Origin: an uncultured Enterocloster sp.
Lineage (GTDB): Bacteria; Bacillota; Clostridia; Lachnospirales; Lachnospiraceae
NCBI GenBank assembly: GCA_944384065.1
Contig: CALWRY010000002.1
Location: 62,001 to 126,000, forward strand
Reading direction: 5' to 3'
DNA length: 64,000 nt
The notes under the pieces were generated by a model, which saw only the letters and a program-made list of their open reading frames with translations, was not told the origin of the DNA and searched no databases. Positions 7,730 to 16,354 of this stretch are shown here, one piece after another (position 1 is the stretch's first letter; every line of letters begins with the position of its first letter). A program made the position numbers and the translations under genes.

Positions 7730-9013
7730 ATGTCAAAAATAAAACAAGTGAAGGCCAGACAGGTGCTGGACAGCAATGGGCGGCCTGTAGTGGAGGTTGA
7801 CATTCTCACGGAATCCGGAGCTATGGGAAGAGCGGGAGCATCCACCGGAACCTCTGTGGGAACCAATGAATCCTATGTTCTGCGGGATAGGAAGGACAAT
7901 TTTTGGGGCGGCCTCAGCGTCTTTAAGGCAGTGGAGAATGTGGAAAAGGTTATCGGGCCCGCACTGATTGGCATGGAAGTTCAGGAACAGCAGGGAATTG
8001 ACAGGCGTATGATCGAGCTTGACGGAACCCGGTATAAAACCAATCTGGGCGGAAACGCAATCTATGCGGTTTCCTGTGCCGCCGCCTACGCGGCTGCTGC
8101 CGAGAATCACCGGCATATTTATCAAAATGTGGCCAAAAAGCCGATTGAGTATATCATGAGCCCTTCCGCTAATGTAATCAACGGCGGCACTTATAATGGG
8201 AAGACCATGCCCTGGCAGGAATTTATGGTGCTGCCCTACGGCATGAAGGATGTAAATGAATCCATCCGGATGATCGTAGAGATTTTCTACCGGCTGGGGG
8301 ATGTGCTGAAGAAGTACAATAATGGAAAGGCCGCTATGGGAAATTACAGCGGCTGGGGCGCACCTTCCGATGATCCTTATGAAGTGATGGAGATTCTCTC
8401 GGACACAGTGGCAGAGCTGGGATATACAAAGAACATTGTCTATGCCTTTGACTGTGCCAGCAGCGAATACTACGACGAAGCCCAGGGCCTGTACCGCTGG
8501 CGCGGGCAGATGGTGGACAGGGACTATATCATCGGCCAGCTGGCAGGATTGGCGGACAAATATCCGGTGGCCTTTATCGAGGATGCTCTCTGGGAAGAGG
8601 ACTTTGAGGGCTTTGCTCTGGCAAGCAAAAAGATAAACTCTGTTATAATCGGTGATGATTTTATCTGCACCAGCATGGATCGGGCCAAGAAAGCCGTGGA
8701 AATGGGAGCGGCCCGGGGAATGATATTTAAGCCCAATCAGGCGGGGACCATAACGGAGGCCATAGAGACGGCAACCTACATGATGGATCAGGGCCTTCTG
8801 GTCGTGCCTTCCAGCCGGGCAGGCGGGACGCTGGACTCTCCGGAGAAGGAGCTGGGCCTGGCTCTGGGCGTGTGGGCCGTAAAGACAGGAGCTCCCAGAG
8901 AGGGGAGCCGGGTTCATGGCTTCAATTTCCTGATGCACTCCGCAGAGGAGCTTCAGGTTCCTATGACAAATGTGATGGAGCTGCCTATATTTGCTCATCT
9001 GCAGAAAAAGTAG
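7730..9013 (+). CDS. Enolase-like protein B, paralogue of the upstream gene
   Basis: 427 residues, collinear with enolase-like protein A and very similar along the whole length. It has the same pattern: the metal ligands (DCASSE, IEDAL, IGDD), Lys334 and Lys385 are kept, while the catalytic Glu is Tyr206 (GNYSG), the loop His is Tyr155 (NGGTYNG) and the His of SHRSGE is Ser362 here rather than Gly. Both copies share a WGAPSDD motif after GNYSG, which I do not know from true enolases. AAAGGGAGG precedes the ATG by 8-9 bp. Because enolases are dimers, the two proteins may form a heterodimer. The 18-bp spacing shows tandem duplication within an operon. Either specialised subunits or two substrates would explain keeping both. 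Confidence 0.82.
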   Translation: MSKIKQVKARQVLDSNGRPVVEVDILTESGAMGRAGASTGTSVGTNESYVLRDRKDNFWGGLSVFKAVENVEKVIGPALIGMEVQEQQGIDRRMIELDGTRYKTNLGGNAIYAVSCAAAYAAAAENHRHIYQNVAKKPIEYIMSPSANVINGGTYNGKTMPWQEFMVLPYGMKDVNESIRMIVEIFYRLGDVLKKYNNGKAAMGNYSGWGAPSDDPYEVMEILSDTVAELGYTKNIVYAFDCASSEYYDEAQGLYRWRGQMVDRDYIIGQLAGLADKYPVAFIEDALWEEDFEGFALASKKINSVIIGDDFICTSMDRAKKAVEMGAARGMIFKPNQAGTITEAIETATYMMDQGLLVVPSSRAGGTLDSPEKELGLALGVWAVKTGAPREGSRVHGFNFLMHSAEELQVPMTNVMELPIFAHLQKK

Positions 9014-9050
9014 GGGAGCTGAGGATAAACGAAAGAAAGGAAGGAAGATT

Positions 9051-10730
9051 ATGAGAAAGTTTAAGAGATCACTGTTGGCCCTTGGACTAAGCACGGCACT
9101 GGCCCTGTCACTGGCAGCGTGCTCTTCAAATGGGGGGGGGGGTGAAACAACCCAGGAAACGACGGCTTCAGCAGCCGCCCAGGAAGGCGGGGCAGAGGCT
9201 GAGACAGAGGCGGAAGTTTCAGATACCGGTTATGAAGGCGGATCCGGAATGATTGTTTCTACGGAGCCCACAGACATTGTTTCTTCCAAGGATTCTATGA
9301 TCGTGGTTGTGCCGGCGGATCCCGGTTCTTTGGATCCCCACGACTCTGTTACGCAGAATAAGCATCAGTCAACCCGCCAGATCTATGAGACCCTGGTGGT
9401 CTACGATGACAACGGCGAGCTGATCCCCTGGCTTGCGGAGAGCTGGGAGTATGTGGACGACTGCACCATTGACTTTAAGATCCGGGAAGGCGTAAAGTTC
9501 CACAACGGGGATGAGCTGAAGGCCAGCGATGTAGTATTTACACTGAACCGTCTGGTTGACGACAACACGGTGGCGGCTATGCAGGTAAATAAGGTCGACT
9601 TTACCAAGACAAAGGCTACAGGCGACTATACCTTTACACTGGTGACTTATGAGCCCTACGCGATCCAGCTGGCCATGCTGGAGAATCCGCTCTGCGGAAT
9701 TATTTCTGAGAGAGCTTATACGGAATCCGGCGGTGATTTCCTGGAAGCTCCCATTGGAACCGGCCCCTATAAGGTTGTAAAGTATACGGCGGGAGACAGC
9801 CTGCAGCTGGAGGGCTTTGAGGACTACTGGATTGAGGGACAGCCCTATGTGAAGAATGTGACGCTCCGCTATATTACGGACTCCTCCTCCAGGGTTATTG
9901 AGGCAGAGTCCGGCGGTGCTGATATTGTTTATGAGATTACAGCTACCAATGTGGACCGTGTCCGGGCAAATGAGAACCTGAATCTGGTAGCCGCCATGGG
10001 CGCCAATACCAGTTATCTCTATATGAATATGGCGAAGGAGCCCTTTGGGGACGAGCGCGTGCGCGAGGCTATCTGGCTGGCAGTTGACATTCCTCAGGCG
10101 GTTGAGGTGGCCTACGGATCCTTTGGAGAGCTGGGAACAGGTATTATTTCTCCCGGCATCGACGGCCGTCATCCCGATATGAGCGCCTTCTTCCCGGAGC
10201 GGGATGTAGAGCGCGCCAAGGAGCTTTTAGCAGAAGCCGGATACCCGGACGGTTTCCAGACCTCCATCTCCTGCAATAACTCGGATCAGCAGCGCAAGGA
10301 CTTCTGCGAGGTTATTCAGGCGCAGCTCAGCGAGGTAGGCATCCAGGTGCAGATCGACGTGATGGATTCCACCACCTGGTCCTCCAGTCTGGCGGCAGGG
10401 GAAGGCTACATGACGATCTATGGTTTGACCGCATCCACCGGAGAGGCGGGACGTACCCTGTTCAGATGGCTTCCGGATACCTCTGAGTGGCCTATCAGCA
10501 GCTGGGAGAATCAGGAATACTACGATCTGATCAACACAGCTCTGGCCACAACGGATCATGACGAGAGAAATGAGCTGTATTATCAGTGCCAGGAAATGCT
10601 GATGGAAAATCATGTGGTTCTTCCTGTATGGCATAAGGAGCTGAATGCGGCCTGCCAGCTGGATGTCAGAGGATTCCGTATCACTCCATCCTACGAACAG
10701 CACTATCTGCAGTTTGTATACTTCGAGTAA
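9051..10730 (+). CDS. ABC importer substrate-binding lipoprotein (DppA/OppA family)
   Basis: A 559-residue family-5 solute-binding protein. It begins with a lipoprotein signal whose lipobox is LAAC (Cys24), then a low-complexity Gly/Thr/Glu/Ala linker to about residue 75. The SBP_bac_5 domain follows, with GSLDPHDSV, the KFHNGDELKASDVVFTLNRL signature and the usual three-lobe length. The ATG at 9051 has GAAAGGAAGG upstream; an earlier in-frame ATG at 8991 overlaps the enolase gene and would hide the signal peptide. Family members bind peptides, nickel, opines or oligosaccharides; the sugar-acid neighbours favour a carbohydrate-derived or conjugated substrate. An 11-G tract lies just after the lipobox. 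Confidence 0.93.
   Translation: MRKFKRSLLALGLSTALALSLAACSSNGGGGETTQETTASAAAQEGGAEAETEAEVSDTGYEGGSGMIVSTEPTDIVSSKDSMIVVVPADPGSLDPHDSVTQNKHQSTRQIYETLVVYDDNGELIPWLAESWEYVDDCTIDFKIREGVKFHNGDELKASDVVFTLNRLVDDNTVAAMQVNKVDFTKTKATGDYTFTLVTYEPYAIQLAMLENPLCGIISERAYTESGGDFLEAPIGTGPYKVVKYTAGDSLQLEGFEDYWIEGQPYVKNVTLRYITDSSSRVIEAESGGADIVYEITATNVDRVRANENLNLVAAMGANTSYLYMNMAKEPFGDERVREAIWLAVDIPQAVEVAYGSFGELGTGIISPGIDGRHPDMSAFFPERDVERAKELLAEAGYPDGFQTSISCNNSDQQRKDFCEVIQAQLSEVGIQVQIDVMDSTTWSSSLAAGEGYMTIYGLTASTGEAGRTLFRWLPDTSEWPISSWENQEYYDLINTALATTDHDERNELYYQCQEMLMENHVVLPVWHKELNAACQLDVRGFRITPSYEQHYLQFVYFE
9132..9142 (+). repeat. Poly-G(11) tract inside the lipoprotein gene
   Basis: Eleven consecutive G residues encode Gly28-Gly31 immediately after the lipobox Cys24. 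A gain or loss of one base would stop translation of the binding protein soon after the signal peptide. Homopolymers of this length are slippage-prone and also prone to sequencing error. Confidence 0.9.
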
Positions 10731-10742
10731 AACCACGGATGA

Positions 10743-10780
10743 GAGGATGCTTCTCATTTTGAGGGGCATCCTCTTTTTTT
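10743..10780 (+). terminator. Stem-loop with T run between binding protein and permease
   Basis: GAGGATGC (10743-10750) pairs with GCATCCTC (10766-10773), followed by seven T. It is placed directly after the binding-protein gene and before the permease genes. Partial termination here would give more binding protein than membrane components, a common arrangement in importer operons. Confidence 0.75.
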
Positions 10781-10800
10781 AAAAGAAGGGGGCGAGACGG

Positions 10801-11775
10801 TTGCTGAAATATATTGCAAAGCGAATTTTAATGATGCTGCCAATTTTATTTGGGATTACAGTCATCGTTTTCACTCTCATGTACATTACGCCGGGGGATC
10901 CGGCCTATGCGATATTGGGAGAAAATGCCACGCCGGAGCAGGTAATGGAGATCCATGAGGAATACGGGCTGGACGATCCGTACCTGGTAAGGCTGGGGCG
11001 ATATTTTGTGGGAATTCTTCATGGGGATTTCGGGACGTCTTATAAGACGGGACGGCCGGTCATTGACGAGATCATGGATCGTTACCCGTATACACTGAAA
11101 TTAGCGCTTCTAAGTACGCTGCTGGGCATTGTGATCGGCGTTTCCGCCGGCATTGTAGCGGCAGTGAAACAATACTCTATCTTTGACAAGGTAGGAACCA
11201 TTGTCTCTCTTTTCGGAGTATCCGCGCCGTCCTTCTGGATCGCAATGGTGCTTGTTCTTTTGTTTTCCGTCAAGCTTCAGCTTCTGCCGGCGACGGGAAC
11301 CTATGGGCCCCAATACTGGATCCTGCCGGTGTTTACCCTGGGACTGCAGGCCAGCGCCTCTATCATGCGAATGACCCGATCCAGTATGCTGGAGGTTATC
11401 CGGCAGGATTACATACGGACCAGCCGGGCGAAGGGACAGAGCGAATGGATGACCATTATGCGCCATGCCTTTAAAAATGCGCAGGTTCCTATCGTTACGG
11501 TTATCGGTATCCGCATCTGCGGCTTCCTGGCGGGGGCTGTTCTGGTGGAGACCGTGTTTGCCATACCGGGATTGGGAAAATACATTATAGACAGCGTGAA
11601 CTTCAAGGATTATCCGGTCGTCCAGGGCGGCGTGCTGTGGATCGGATTAAATTGTATTGTGATTAACCTGCTTGTGGATATCATTTACTGCTTTATTGAT
11701 CCGCGGATCCGGTCTATGTATTCCAGCAAGAAAAAGGTGGCCCAGGCACAGGCGGGAGGTGAAGAGAATGGCTGA
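10801..11775 (+). CDS. ABC importer permease, DppB type
   Basis: A 324-residue integral membrane protein of the BPD_transp_1 family with about six membrane helices. The N-terminus (LKYIAKRILMMLPILFGITV) and the GDPA motif are typical of the DppB/OppB subfamily, and the EAA-type cytoplasmic loop reads YIRTSRAKG. The start is a TTG at 10801 after AGAAGGGGGC. It overlaps the second permease by 8 bp. The pair forms the channel fed by the lipoprotein encoded upstream. Confidence 0.93.
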   Translation: MLKYIAKRILMMLPILFGITVIVFTLMYITPGDPAYAILGENATPEQVMEIHEEYGLDDPYLVRLGRYFVGILHGDFGTSYKTGRPVIDEIMDRYPYTLKLALLSTLLGIVIGVSAGIVAAVKQYSIFDKVGTIVSLFGVSAPSFWIAMVLVLLFSVKLQLLPATGTYGPQYWILPVFTLGLQASASIMRMTRSSMLEVIRQDYIRTSRAKGQSEWMTIMRHAFKNAQVPIVTVIGIRICGFLAGAVLVETVFAIPGLGKYIIDSVNFKDYPVVQGGVLWIGLNCIVINLLVDIIYCFIDPRIRSMYSSKKKVAQAQAGGEENG

Positions 11776-12637
11776 TCCCTTGACAAAAAAGAAGAAAAAA
11801 ACGTCCCAGGCCGTAGAGGTCTGGAAGAGGCTTCACAAGAATAAGATGGCTATGGTGGGCATGTATACATTGATTGCCATACTGCTGCTTTCCCTGTTCG
11901 GCCCGCTGTTTTCTCCTTATGACTATGCGGCGCAGAACTTCACGGACCGGCTTTTGTTTCCGTGTGCCTCCCATATTTTCGGGACAGATAACTTTGGAAG
12001 GGATATATTGACCCGCATCCTGGTTGGCGGAAGATATACGCTGTTTATCACCTTTGTCTGCATTACCTCTGCAGCTGTTATTGGAAGCACGCTGGGACTT
12101 TTGGCAGCGTTTTATCCCAAGCTGGATAACCTGATTATGCGGATTGTGGATATATTTATGGGAATCCCTACCATGCTGATGTGCGTCAGTATTGTGGCAG
12201 CCCTTGGAAGCAATATGCAGAACATGATGATTGCTTTGATCGTAACCCAGTCCCCGGAGTTTGCACGTATTATGCGGGCCCAGGTGCTCACGGTAAAGGA
12301 TCGGGAGTTTATAGAGGCAGCTAATTCGATTGGGGCAAATAATCTGCGGATTATCTTTCACCATGTAGTCCCCAATGCCCTGGCGCCGGTGATAGTCCAA
12401 TATACCCTGGGAGCGGTGAATGTAATCCTGATGAGCGCTTCCCTGAGTTTTGTGGGAATGGGCGTTCAGCCGCCTACACCGGAGTGGGGGCTGATGATCT
12501 CAGCGGGAAGAGATTATCTGAGAGATTATTGGCATATAGCGATCATTCCAGGGCTGGCGATTGTTATCACGGCATTTGCCCTTAATATGTTGGGCGACGG
12601 CCTGCGGGACGCGCTTGATCCGCGGCTGAAGCAATAG
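11768..12637 (+). CDS. ABC importer permease, DppC type
   Basis: A 289-residue DppC-type permease. It has the N-terminal extended segment before the first helix ([20 protein letters not shown]), [14 protein letters not shown], the EAA-loop motif [18 protein letters not shown], and the C-terminal block [18 protein letters not shown] that is nearly invariant in this subfamily. The ATG at 11768 is preceded by GGAGGTGAAGAGA and lies inside the end of the first permease gene. A longer reading from 11672 would only read the previous gene in another frame. Confidence 0.93.
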   Translation: MADPLTKKKKKTSQAVEVWKRLHKNKMAMVGMYTLIAILLLSLFGPLFSPYDYAAQNFTDRLLFPCASHIFGTDNFGRDILTRILVGGRYTLFITFVCITSAAVIGSTLGLLAAFYPKLDNLIMRIVDIFMGIPTMLMCVSIVAALGSNMQNMMIALIVTQSPEFARIMRAQVLTVKDREFIEAANSIGANNLRIIFHHVVPNALAPVIVQYTLGAVNVILMSASLSFVGMGVQPPTPEWGLMISAGRDYLRDYWHIAIIPGLAIVITAFALNMLGDGLRDALDPRLKQ

Positions 12638-12648
12638 GAGGGGAGCGA

Positions 12649-13626
12649 ATGGGACAACCAATTTTGGAAATTAAGGATTTAGTGGTTCAGTATGTTGTAG
12701 ATAAGACAGCGGTTGAGGCAGTAAACGGTATTTCTCTGTCTCTGCAGGAGGGCGATACCTTGGGGCTAGTGGGGGAAACCGGAGCTGGAAAGACCACAAC
12801 GGCCCTGAGCGTTATGGGGCTTGTCCCCAACCCGCCGGGAAAAATCATCTCCGGGGAAATTCTCCTGGCGGGAGAGGATCTTTTAAAGAAAACGAATAAG
12901 GAGATGCGCAAGATCCGTGGAAAGGAAATTGCCATGATCTTTCAGGATCCCATGACATCTTTAAACCCCGTAATTACCGTGGGCGATCAGATCCGCGAGG
13001 TAATAGAGCTCCATGAAAAGATATCCAAGGCGGAGGCGGAAAAGAAGGCCAGAGAGATGCTGGAGCTGGTGGGAATTACAGGGGAGCGCTACGATGAATA
13101 TCCCCATCAGTTTTCCGGCGGTATGAAGCAGCGGGTGATCATTGCCATCGCCCTGGCCTGTAACCCCAAAGTGCTGATTGCGGATGAGCCTACCACGGCG
13201 CTGGACGTAACCATTCAGGCGCAGGTTCTCGATATGATGCGGAAGCTGAAAGAAACCTATGGGACAGCCATGATCCTGATCACCCATGATCTGGGTGTGG
13301 TTGCAGAGGTGTGCAGCAATGTGGCCATCATGTATGCCGGGGAGATTGTGGAGAAGGGAACGCTTGCGGATATTTATAACAATCCCAGCCATCCCTATAC
13401 CATCGGTCTGTTTCGCTCCATTCCGGATCTGGATGAGGAGGCGGAGCGCCTGCATGTGATTCCTGGAATGATGCCGGATCCCGCGAATCTGCCGGACGGA
13501 TGCAATTTCTGTGACAGATGTCCCTATGCGGATGACCGGTGCCAGAAGCAGCCGCCGATTGTAAACTTGTCAGAGACGCATCAGGTCCAGTGCTGGAGAT
13601 TGCTGGATGGAAAGGAGGGCGAATAA
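12649..13626 (+). CDS. ABC importer ATPase, DppD type
   Basis: A 325-residue ATPase. Walker A is GETGAGKTT (residues 42-50), the Q-loop [10 protein letters not shown], signature FSGGMKQRV, Walker [13 protein letters not shown] and switch His ITHDLGVV. After the nucleotide-binding domain comes the C-terminal oligopeptide-transporter extension with four cysteines in [14 protein letters not shown], which in this family can hold a [4Fe-4S] cluster. The gene begins 11 bp after the second permease with GGAGGGGAGCG in front, and its stop codon directly abuts the next start. It pairs with the DppF-type ATPase. Confidence 0.94.
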   Translation: MGQPILEIKDLVVQYVVDKTAVEAVNGISLSLQEGDTLGLVGETGAGKTTTALSVMGLVPNPPGKIISGEILLAGEDLLKKTNKEMRKIRGKEIAMIFQDPMTSLNPVITVGDQIREVIELHEKISKAEAEKKAREMLELVGITGERYDEYPHQFSGGMKQRVIIAIALACNPKVLIADEPTTALDVTIQAQVLDMMRKLKETYGTAMILITHDLGVVAEVCSNVAIMYAGEIVEKGTLADIYNNPSHPYTIGLFRSIPDLDEEAERLHVIPGMMPDPANLPDGCNFCDRCPYADDRCQKQPPIVNLSETHQVQCWRLLDGKEGE

Positions 13627-14589
13627 GTGGAACCTCTACTGCAAGTGAAAAATCTGAAAAAATATTTTCCAACCAAATCAGGGATGCTCCACGCAGTGGA
13701 CAATGTATCATTTACAATTGAGCAGGGAAAGACTCTGGGAGTAGTGGGGGAATCGGGATGCGGGAAATCTACCCTGGGGCGCGTGGTTCTGCATCTGCTT
13801 CCCGCCACCAGCGGGGAGATATTGTTTGACGGAAAGGACATATCGAACCCGTCAAAGGCGGAGCTCCATGATCTGCGGAGAAATATGCAGATGGTATTTC
13901 AGGATCCTTATTCCTCCATCAACCCCAGGCAGTCTGTGGCGGAGATCATCGGAGAGCCCTTAAAGGTCTATAAAATATGTAAAACAAAGGAAGAATATGA
14001 CGCCCGGGTAAAACAGCTGATGGAGATTGTAGGGCTTCCGGAGCGCTATGAGCACAGCTATCCCCATGAGCTGGACGGCGGCAGGCGGCAGAGAATTGGA
14101 ATTGGCCGGGCCCTGGCGCTGCAGCCCAAGTTTATTGTGTGCGATGAGCCGGTTTCGGCCCTGGATGTGTCCATCCAGGCACAGATACTGAATTTGATGA
14201 TGGATCTGCAGGATGAGATGAATCTCACTTACATTTTTGTGACACATGATCTGTCGGTGGTAAAGCACATATCAGATGATATTATGGTTATGTATCTGGG
14301 AGTGGTGGTAGAAAAATCCAGCGCTAAGGAGCTGTTCAGCCGGCAGCTGCATCCATATACAAAGGCGCTTTTGTCGGCGATTCCCCGGGCAAAAATCGGA
14401 GAGAGGAAGAACCGCATTCTGTTAAAGGGTGAGCTTACATCGCCTATTGAACCGCCGAAGGCCTGCCGGTTCGCACCCAGATGCCCTTACGCGAAGGAGA
14501 AATGTTTCAGTCAGGAACCGGTTCTTGAGGAGATCCTTCCGGAGCATTTTGTGTGCTGCCATTATGTGCGGGAAATCAATCAATTATAG
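13627..14589 (+). CDS. ABC importer ATPase, DppF type
   Basis: A 320-residue ATPase starting at a GTG directly abutting the previous stop codon. Walker A is GESGCGKST (41-49), Q-loop FQDPYSSINP, Walker B FIVCDEPVSALD and switch His VTHDLSVV. The ABC signature is unusual: ELDGGRRQR instead of the common SGGQRQR, with Ser replaced by Asp. A four-Cys C-terminal extension is only partly present (CRFAPRCPYAKEKC). The ATPases likely act as a heterodimer, and such pairs often have one altered site. The gene ends 29 bp before the dehydratase-like gene. Confidence 0.93.
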   Translation: MEPLLQVKNLKKYFPTKSGMLHAVDNVSFTIEQGKTLGVVGESGCGKSTLGRVVLHLLPATSGEILFDGKDISNPSKAELHDLRRNMQMVFQDPYSSINPRQSVAEIIGEPLKVYKICKTKEEYDARVKQLMEIVGLPERYEHSYPHELDGGRRQRIGIGRALALQPKFIVCDEPVSALDVSIQAQILNLMMDLQDEMNLTYIFVTHDLSVVKHISDDIMVMYLGVVVEKSSAKELFSRQLHPYTKALLSAIPRAKIGERKNRILLKGELTSPIEPPKACRFAPRCPYAKEKCFSQEPVLEEILPEHFVCCHYVREINQL

Positions 14590-14618
14590 CTGCTGCTAAC
14601 GGTAAGGGAGAGAAGAAA

Positions 14619-15782
14619 ATGAAGGTGACAGAAGTTAAGATTTATGTGGTGGATACAGGAAGCTTCCGCCCGGTTATCGCGGAGATCATTACGGATGAGG
14701 GATTGACCGGAGTCGGCGAGGGGGCTGTAGGATTTGGCGTTGGCTGTTACGCAGCGGCCAAGATGGCGGAAGAATTGGCGGAGCGGTTCGTGGTAGGAAA
14801 GGATCCGGGGGAGATACAGTCCATTTGGAATGATTTTTATTACGACACCTTTTGGGGAAAAGGGGCCGGTGCAATTTTTTACGCTGCCGCCAGCGCTCTG
14901 GAGCATGGTCTCTGGGATATCAAGGGAAAGGCCTTGGGCGTACCGGTGTACGAGCTTTTGGGCGGAAAGCAGAGGGAGGCGGTTCCCGTCTACGCAAATG
15001 GATGGTCGGAGGGAAAGTGTGTTACGCCTGAGGATTTTGCCAGAAGGGCGGAGGAGGTTTATAAAAAGGGCTTCCGTTCTATGAAGATGTATCCGATGAG
15101 CCAGATCGATCCGGTACGCCATTTGAATAAGCACATTAAAAACAGGAATGTAACAAAGGCGAATTTTGAATGCGCGGTAAAGGCTGTGGAGCTGGTTCGG
15201 GAAACCATTGGGCCGGAATGCGACCTCCTGGTGGATGTAACTGCAGAGGGAACCGCCGATATGATGTGGCGCTTTGGGCAGGCCATTGAGCCCTATCATA
15301 TTTTCTGGTATGAGGAGGCCATGGATGCCTTTGACGTGGACGCTTATCAGGTGATTCGTGAGAAGGTGAACATCCCTCTGGCTACCGGCGAGAGACTTTA
15401 TACCCGCTATGGCTTCCGCAGATTGCTGGAGAGCCGCGCGGTTGATATTGTGCAGCCGGATCCGGGAACCTGCGGCGGGATTTTAGAAACCTTCCACATC
15501 GGGGCGGCGGCGGAAACCTACTGCGCCAGGATTGCCCCTCACAACTGCGGCGGCCCTGTGCTCACAGCTGTGGCTATCCAACTGGCCTCCTGTCTGGGCA
15601 ATCTGGCGCTCCAGGAAATTTTCCCGTTCCATGATCCTTGCCACTATGAGATAGTGACGGATCCCTATGAGTTTAAGATTCATGATGGAGTGGTAGATGT
15701 GCCGAAGGCGCTGGGGCTGGGAATTGAGCTGAACCATGCCTATGTGGATCCGTTCCTGGTTGGGGATGTGAAAGAAACGTGA
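14619..15782 (+). CDS. Mandelate racemase/galactonate dehydratase-type enolase-superfamily enzyme
   Basis: 387 residues with the capping domain (1-125) and modified TIM barrel of the MR subgroup. Candidate metal ligands are Asp206 (LLVDV), Glu232 (WYEEA) and Glu258 (TGER). The barrel His is His308 (APHNCGG) and the late Glu is Glu333 (LQE). Spacing matches D-galactonate dehydratase as I remember it. One difference matters: the His two residues after the first metal ligand in that enzyme is Thr208 here. Start ATG at 14619 after TAAGGGAG. It closes the importer operon, so it probably dehydrates or epimerises the imported sugar acid or its derivative. This is the third enolase-superfamily member in the operon. 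Confidence 0.85.
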   Translation: MKVTEVKIYVVDTGSFRPVIAEIITDEGLTGVGEGAVGFGVGCYAAAKMAEELAERFVVGKDPGEIQSIWNDFYYDTFWGKGAGAIFYAAASALEHGLWDIKGKALGVPVYELLGGKQREAVPVYANGWSEGKCVTPEDFARRAEEVYKKGFRSMKMYPMSQIDPVRHLNKHIKNRNVTKANFECAVKAVELVRETIGPECDLLVDVTAEGTADMMWRFGQAIEPYHIFWYEEAMDAFDVDAYQVIREKVNIPLATGERLYTRYGFRRLLESRAVDIVQPDPGTCGGILETFHIGAAAETYCARIAPHNCGGPVLTAVAIQLASCLGNLALQEIFPFHDPCHYEIVTDPYEFKIHDGVVDVPKALGLGIELNHAYVDPFLVGDVKET

Positions 15783-15799
15783 GATAAAAATGATTGCTA

Positions 15800-15828
15800 T
15801 TGACAGCCTCCAAAGACTTCTATATACT
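15800..15828 (+). promoter_or_regulatory. Sigma-A promoter of the desulfoferrodoxin gene
   Basis: TTGACA (15800-15805), 17-bp spacer, TATACT (15823-15828). It lies just after the dehydratase stop codon and gives a leader of about 68 nt before the ATG at 15903. No clear PerR or Fur box is obvious to me. Confidence 0.75.
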
Positions 15829-15902
15829 GAAGATGAAAACCAAAGACAAAGGGCGTCTTCGGGCGCAGCTTCAGGCTTTTGGCCTGGGAAGGAGGCTGTT
15901 TA

Positions 15903-16277
15903 ATGGAGCAGAAATTTTTTATTTGCGAGCACTGCGGCAATATCATCGCTATGGTGAAAAGCAGCGGGGTTCCCGTGATGTGCTGCGGGCAGAAGATGAA
16001 GGAGATTATTCCCGGAACCACAGACGCGGCTGTGGAGAAGCATGTGCCGGTATATACGGTAGAGGGAAACAAGGTGATGGTTACGGTTGGATCCGTAGAG
16101 CATCCTATGCTGCCGGAGCACTATATTGAGTGGGTATCCCTGCAGACCAAACAGGGCAATCAGCGCAAAGTGTTAAAACCCGGGGATGCTCCAAAGGTCT
16201 GTTTTGCCATCTGCGAGGGCGACGAGGTTGAGGCGGTTTATGCCTACTGCAATTTACATAGTCTTTGGAGAGGGTGA
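15903..16277 (+). CDS. dfx: Desulfoferrodoxin (superoxide reductase)
   Basis: Reduces superoxide to hydrogen peroxide without making oxygen, a typical anaerobe defence. The 124-residue protein has both domains: an N-terminal desulforedoxin-like Fe(Cys)4 site (CEHCGN and MCCGQKM) and the C-terminal neelaredoxin-type centre with EKHVPV, VEHPMLPEHYIEW and the CNLHSLW ligand loop. The ATG at 15903 follows AAGGAGG; an in-frame ATG at 15879 would add eight residues and lacks a ribosome site. It has its own promoter and is followed by a hairpin and then a ferritin gene, an iron/oxygen-stress pairing. Confidence 0.96.
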   Translation: MEQKFFICEHCGNIIAMVKSSGVPVMCCGQKMKEIIPGTTDAAVEKHVPVYTVEGNKVMVTVGSVEHPMLPEHYIEWVSLQTKQGNQRKVLKPGDAPKVCFAICEGDEVEAVYAYCNLHSLWRG

Positions 16278-16283
16278 GATACC

Positions 16284-16326
16284 TGGCATCAGGCAGCGGG
16301 CATAAAAGTCCTGCAGCCTGATGCCA
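16284..16326 (+). other. Inverted repeat between dfx and ferritin
   Basis: TGGCATCAGGC (16284-16294) and GCCTGATGCCA (16316-16326) form an 11-bp perfect stem, extended inward with two mismatches. A weak T stretch (ACTTTTTAG) follows a few bases later. It could be a leaky dfx terminator or an mRNA-stabilising structure ahead of ferritin, whose ribosome site begins soon after. Confidence 0.6.
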
Positions 16327-16354
16327 AATACTTTTTAGAGAGAGGAGATTTGCA

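Noticed and set aside
6431..9013. Calling the enolase-like pair the glycolytic enolase
   Set aside because: Three residues needed in true enolases are replaced in both copies, and the genes sit in a catabolic importer operon rather than with gpm/tpi/pgk.
7733..9094. Long minus-strand reading frame (453 codons)
   Set aside because: Antisense to enolase-like protein B; Cys/His/Pro-rich composition typical of a shadow frame.
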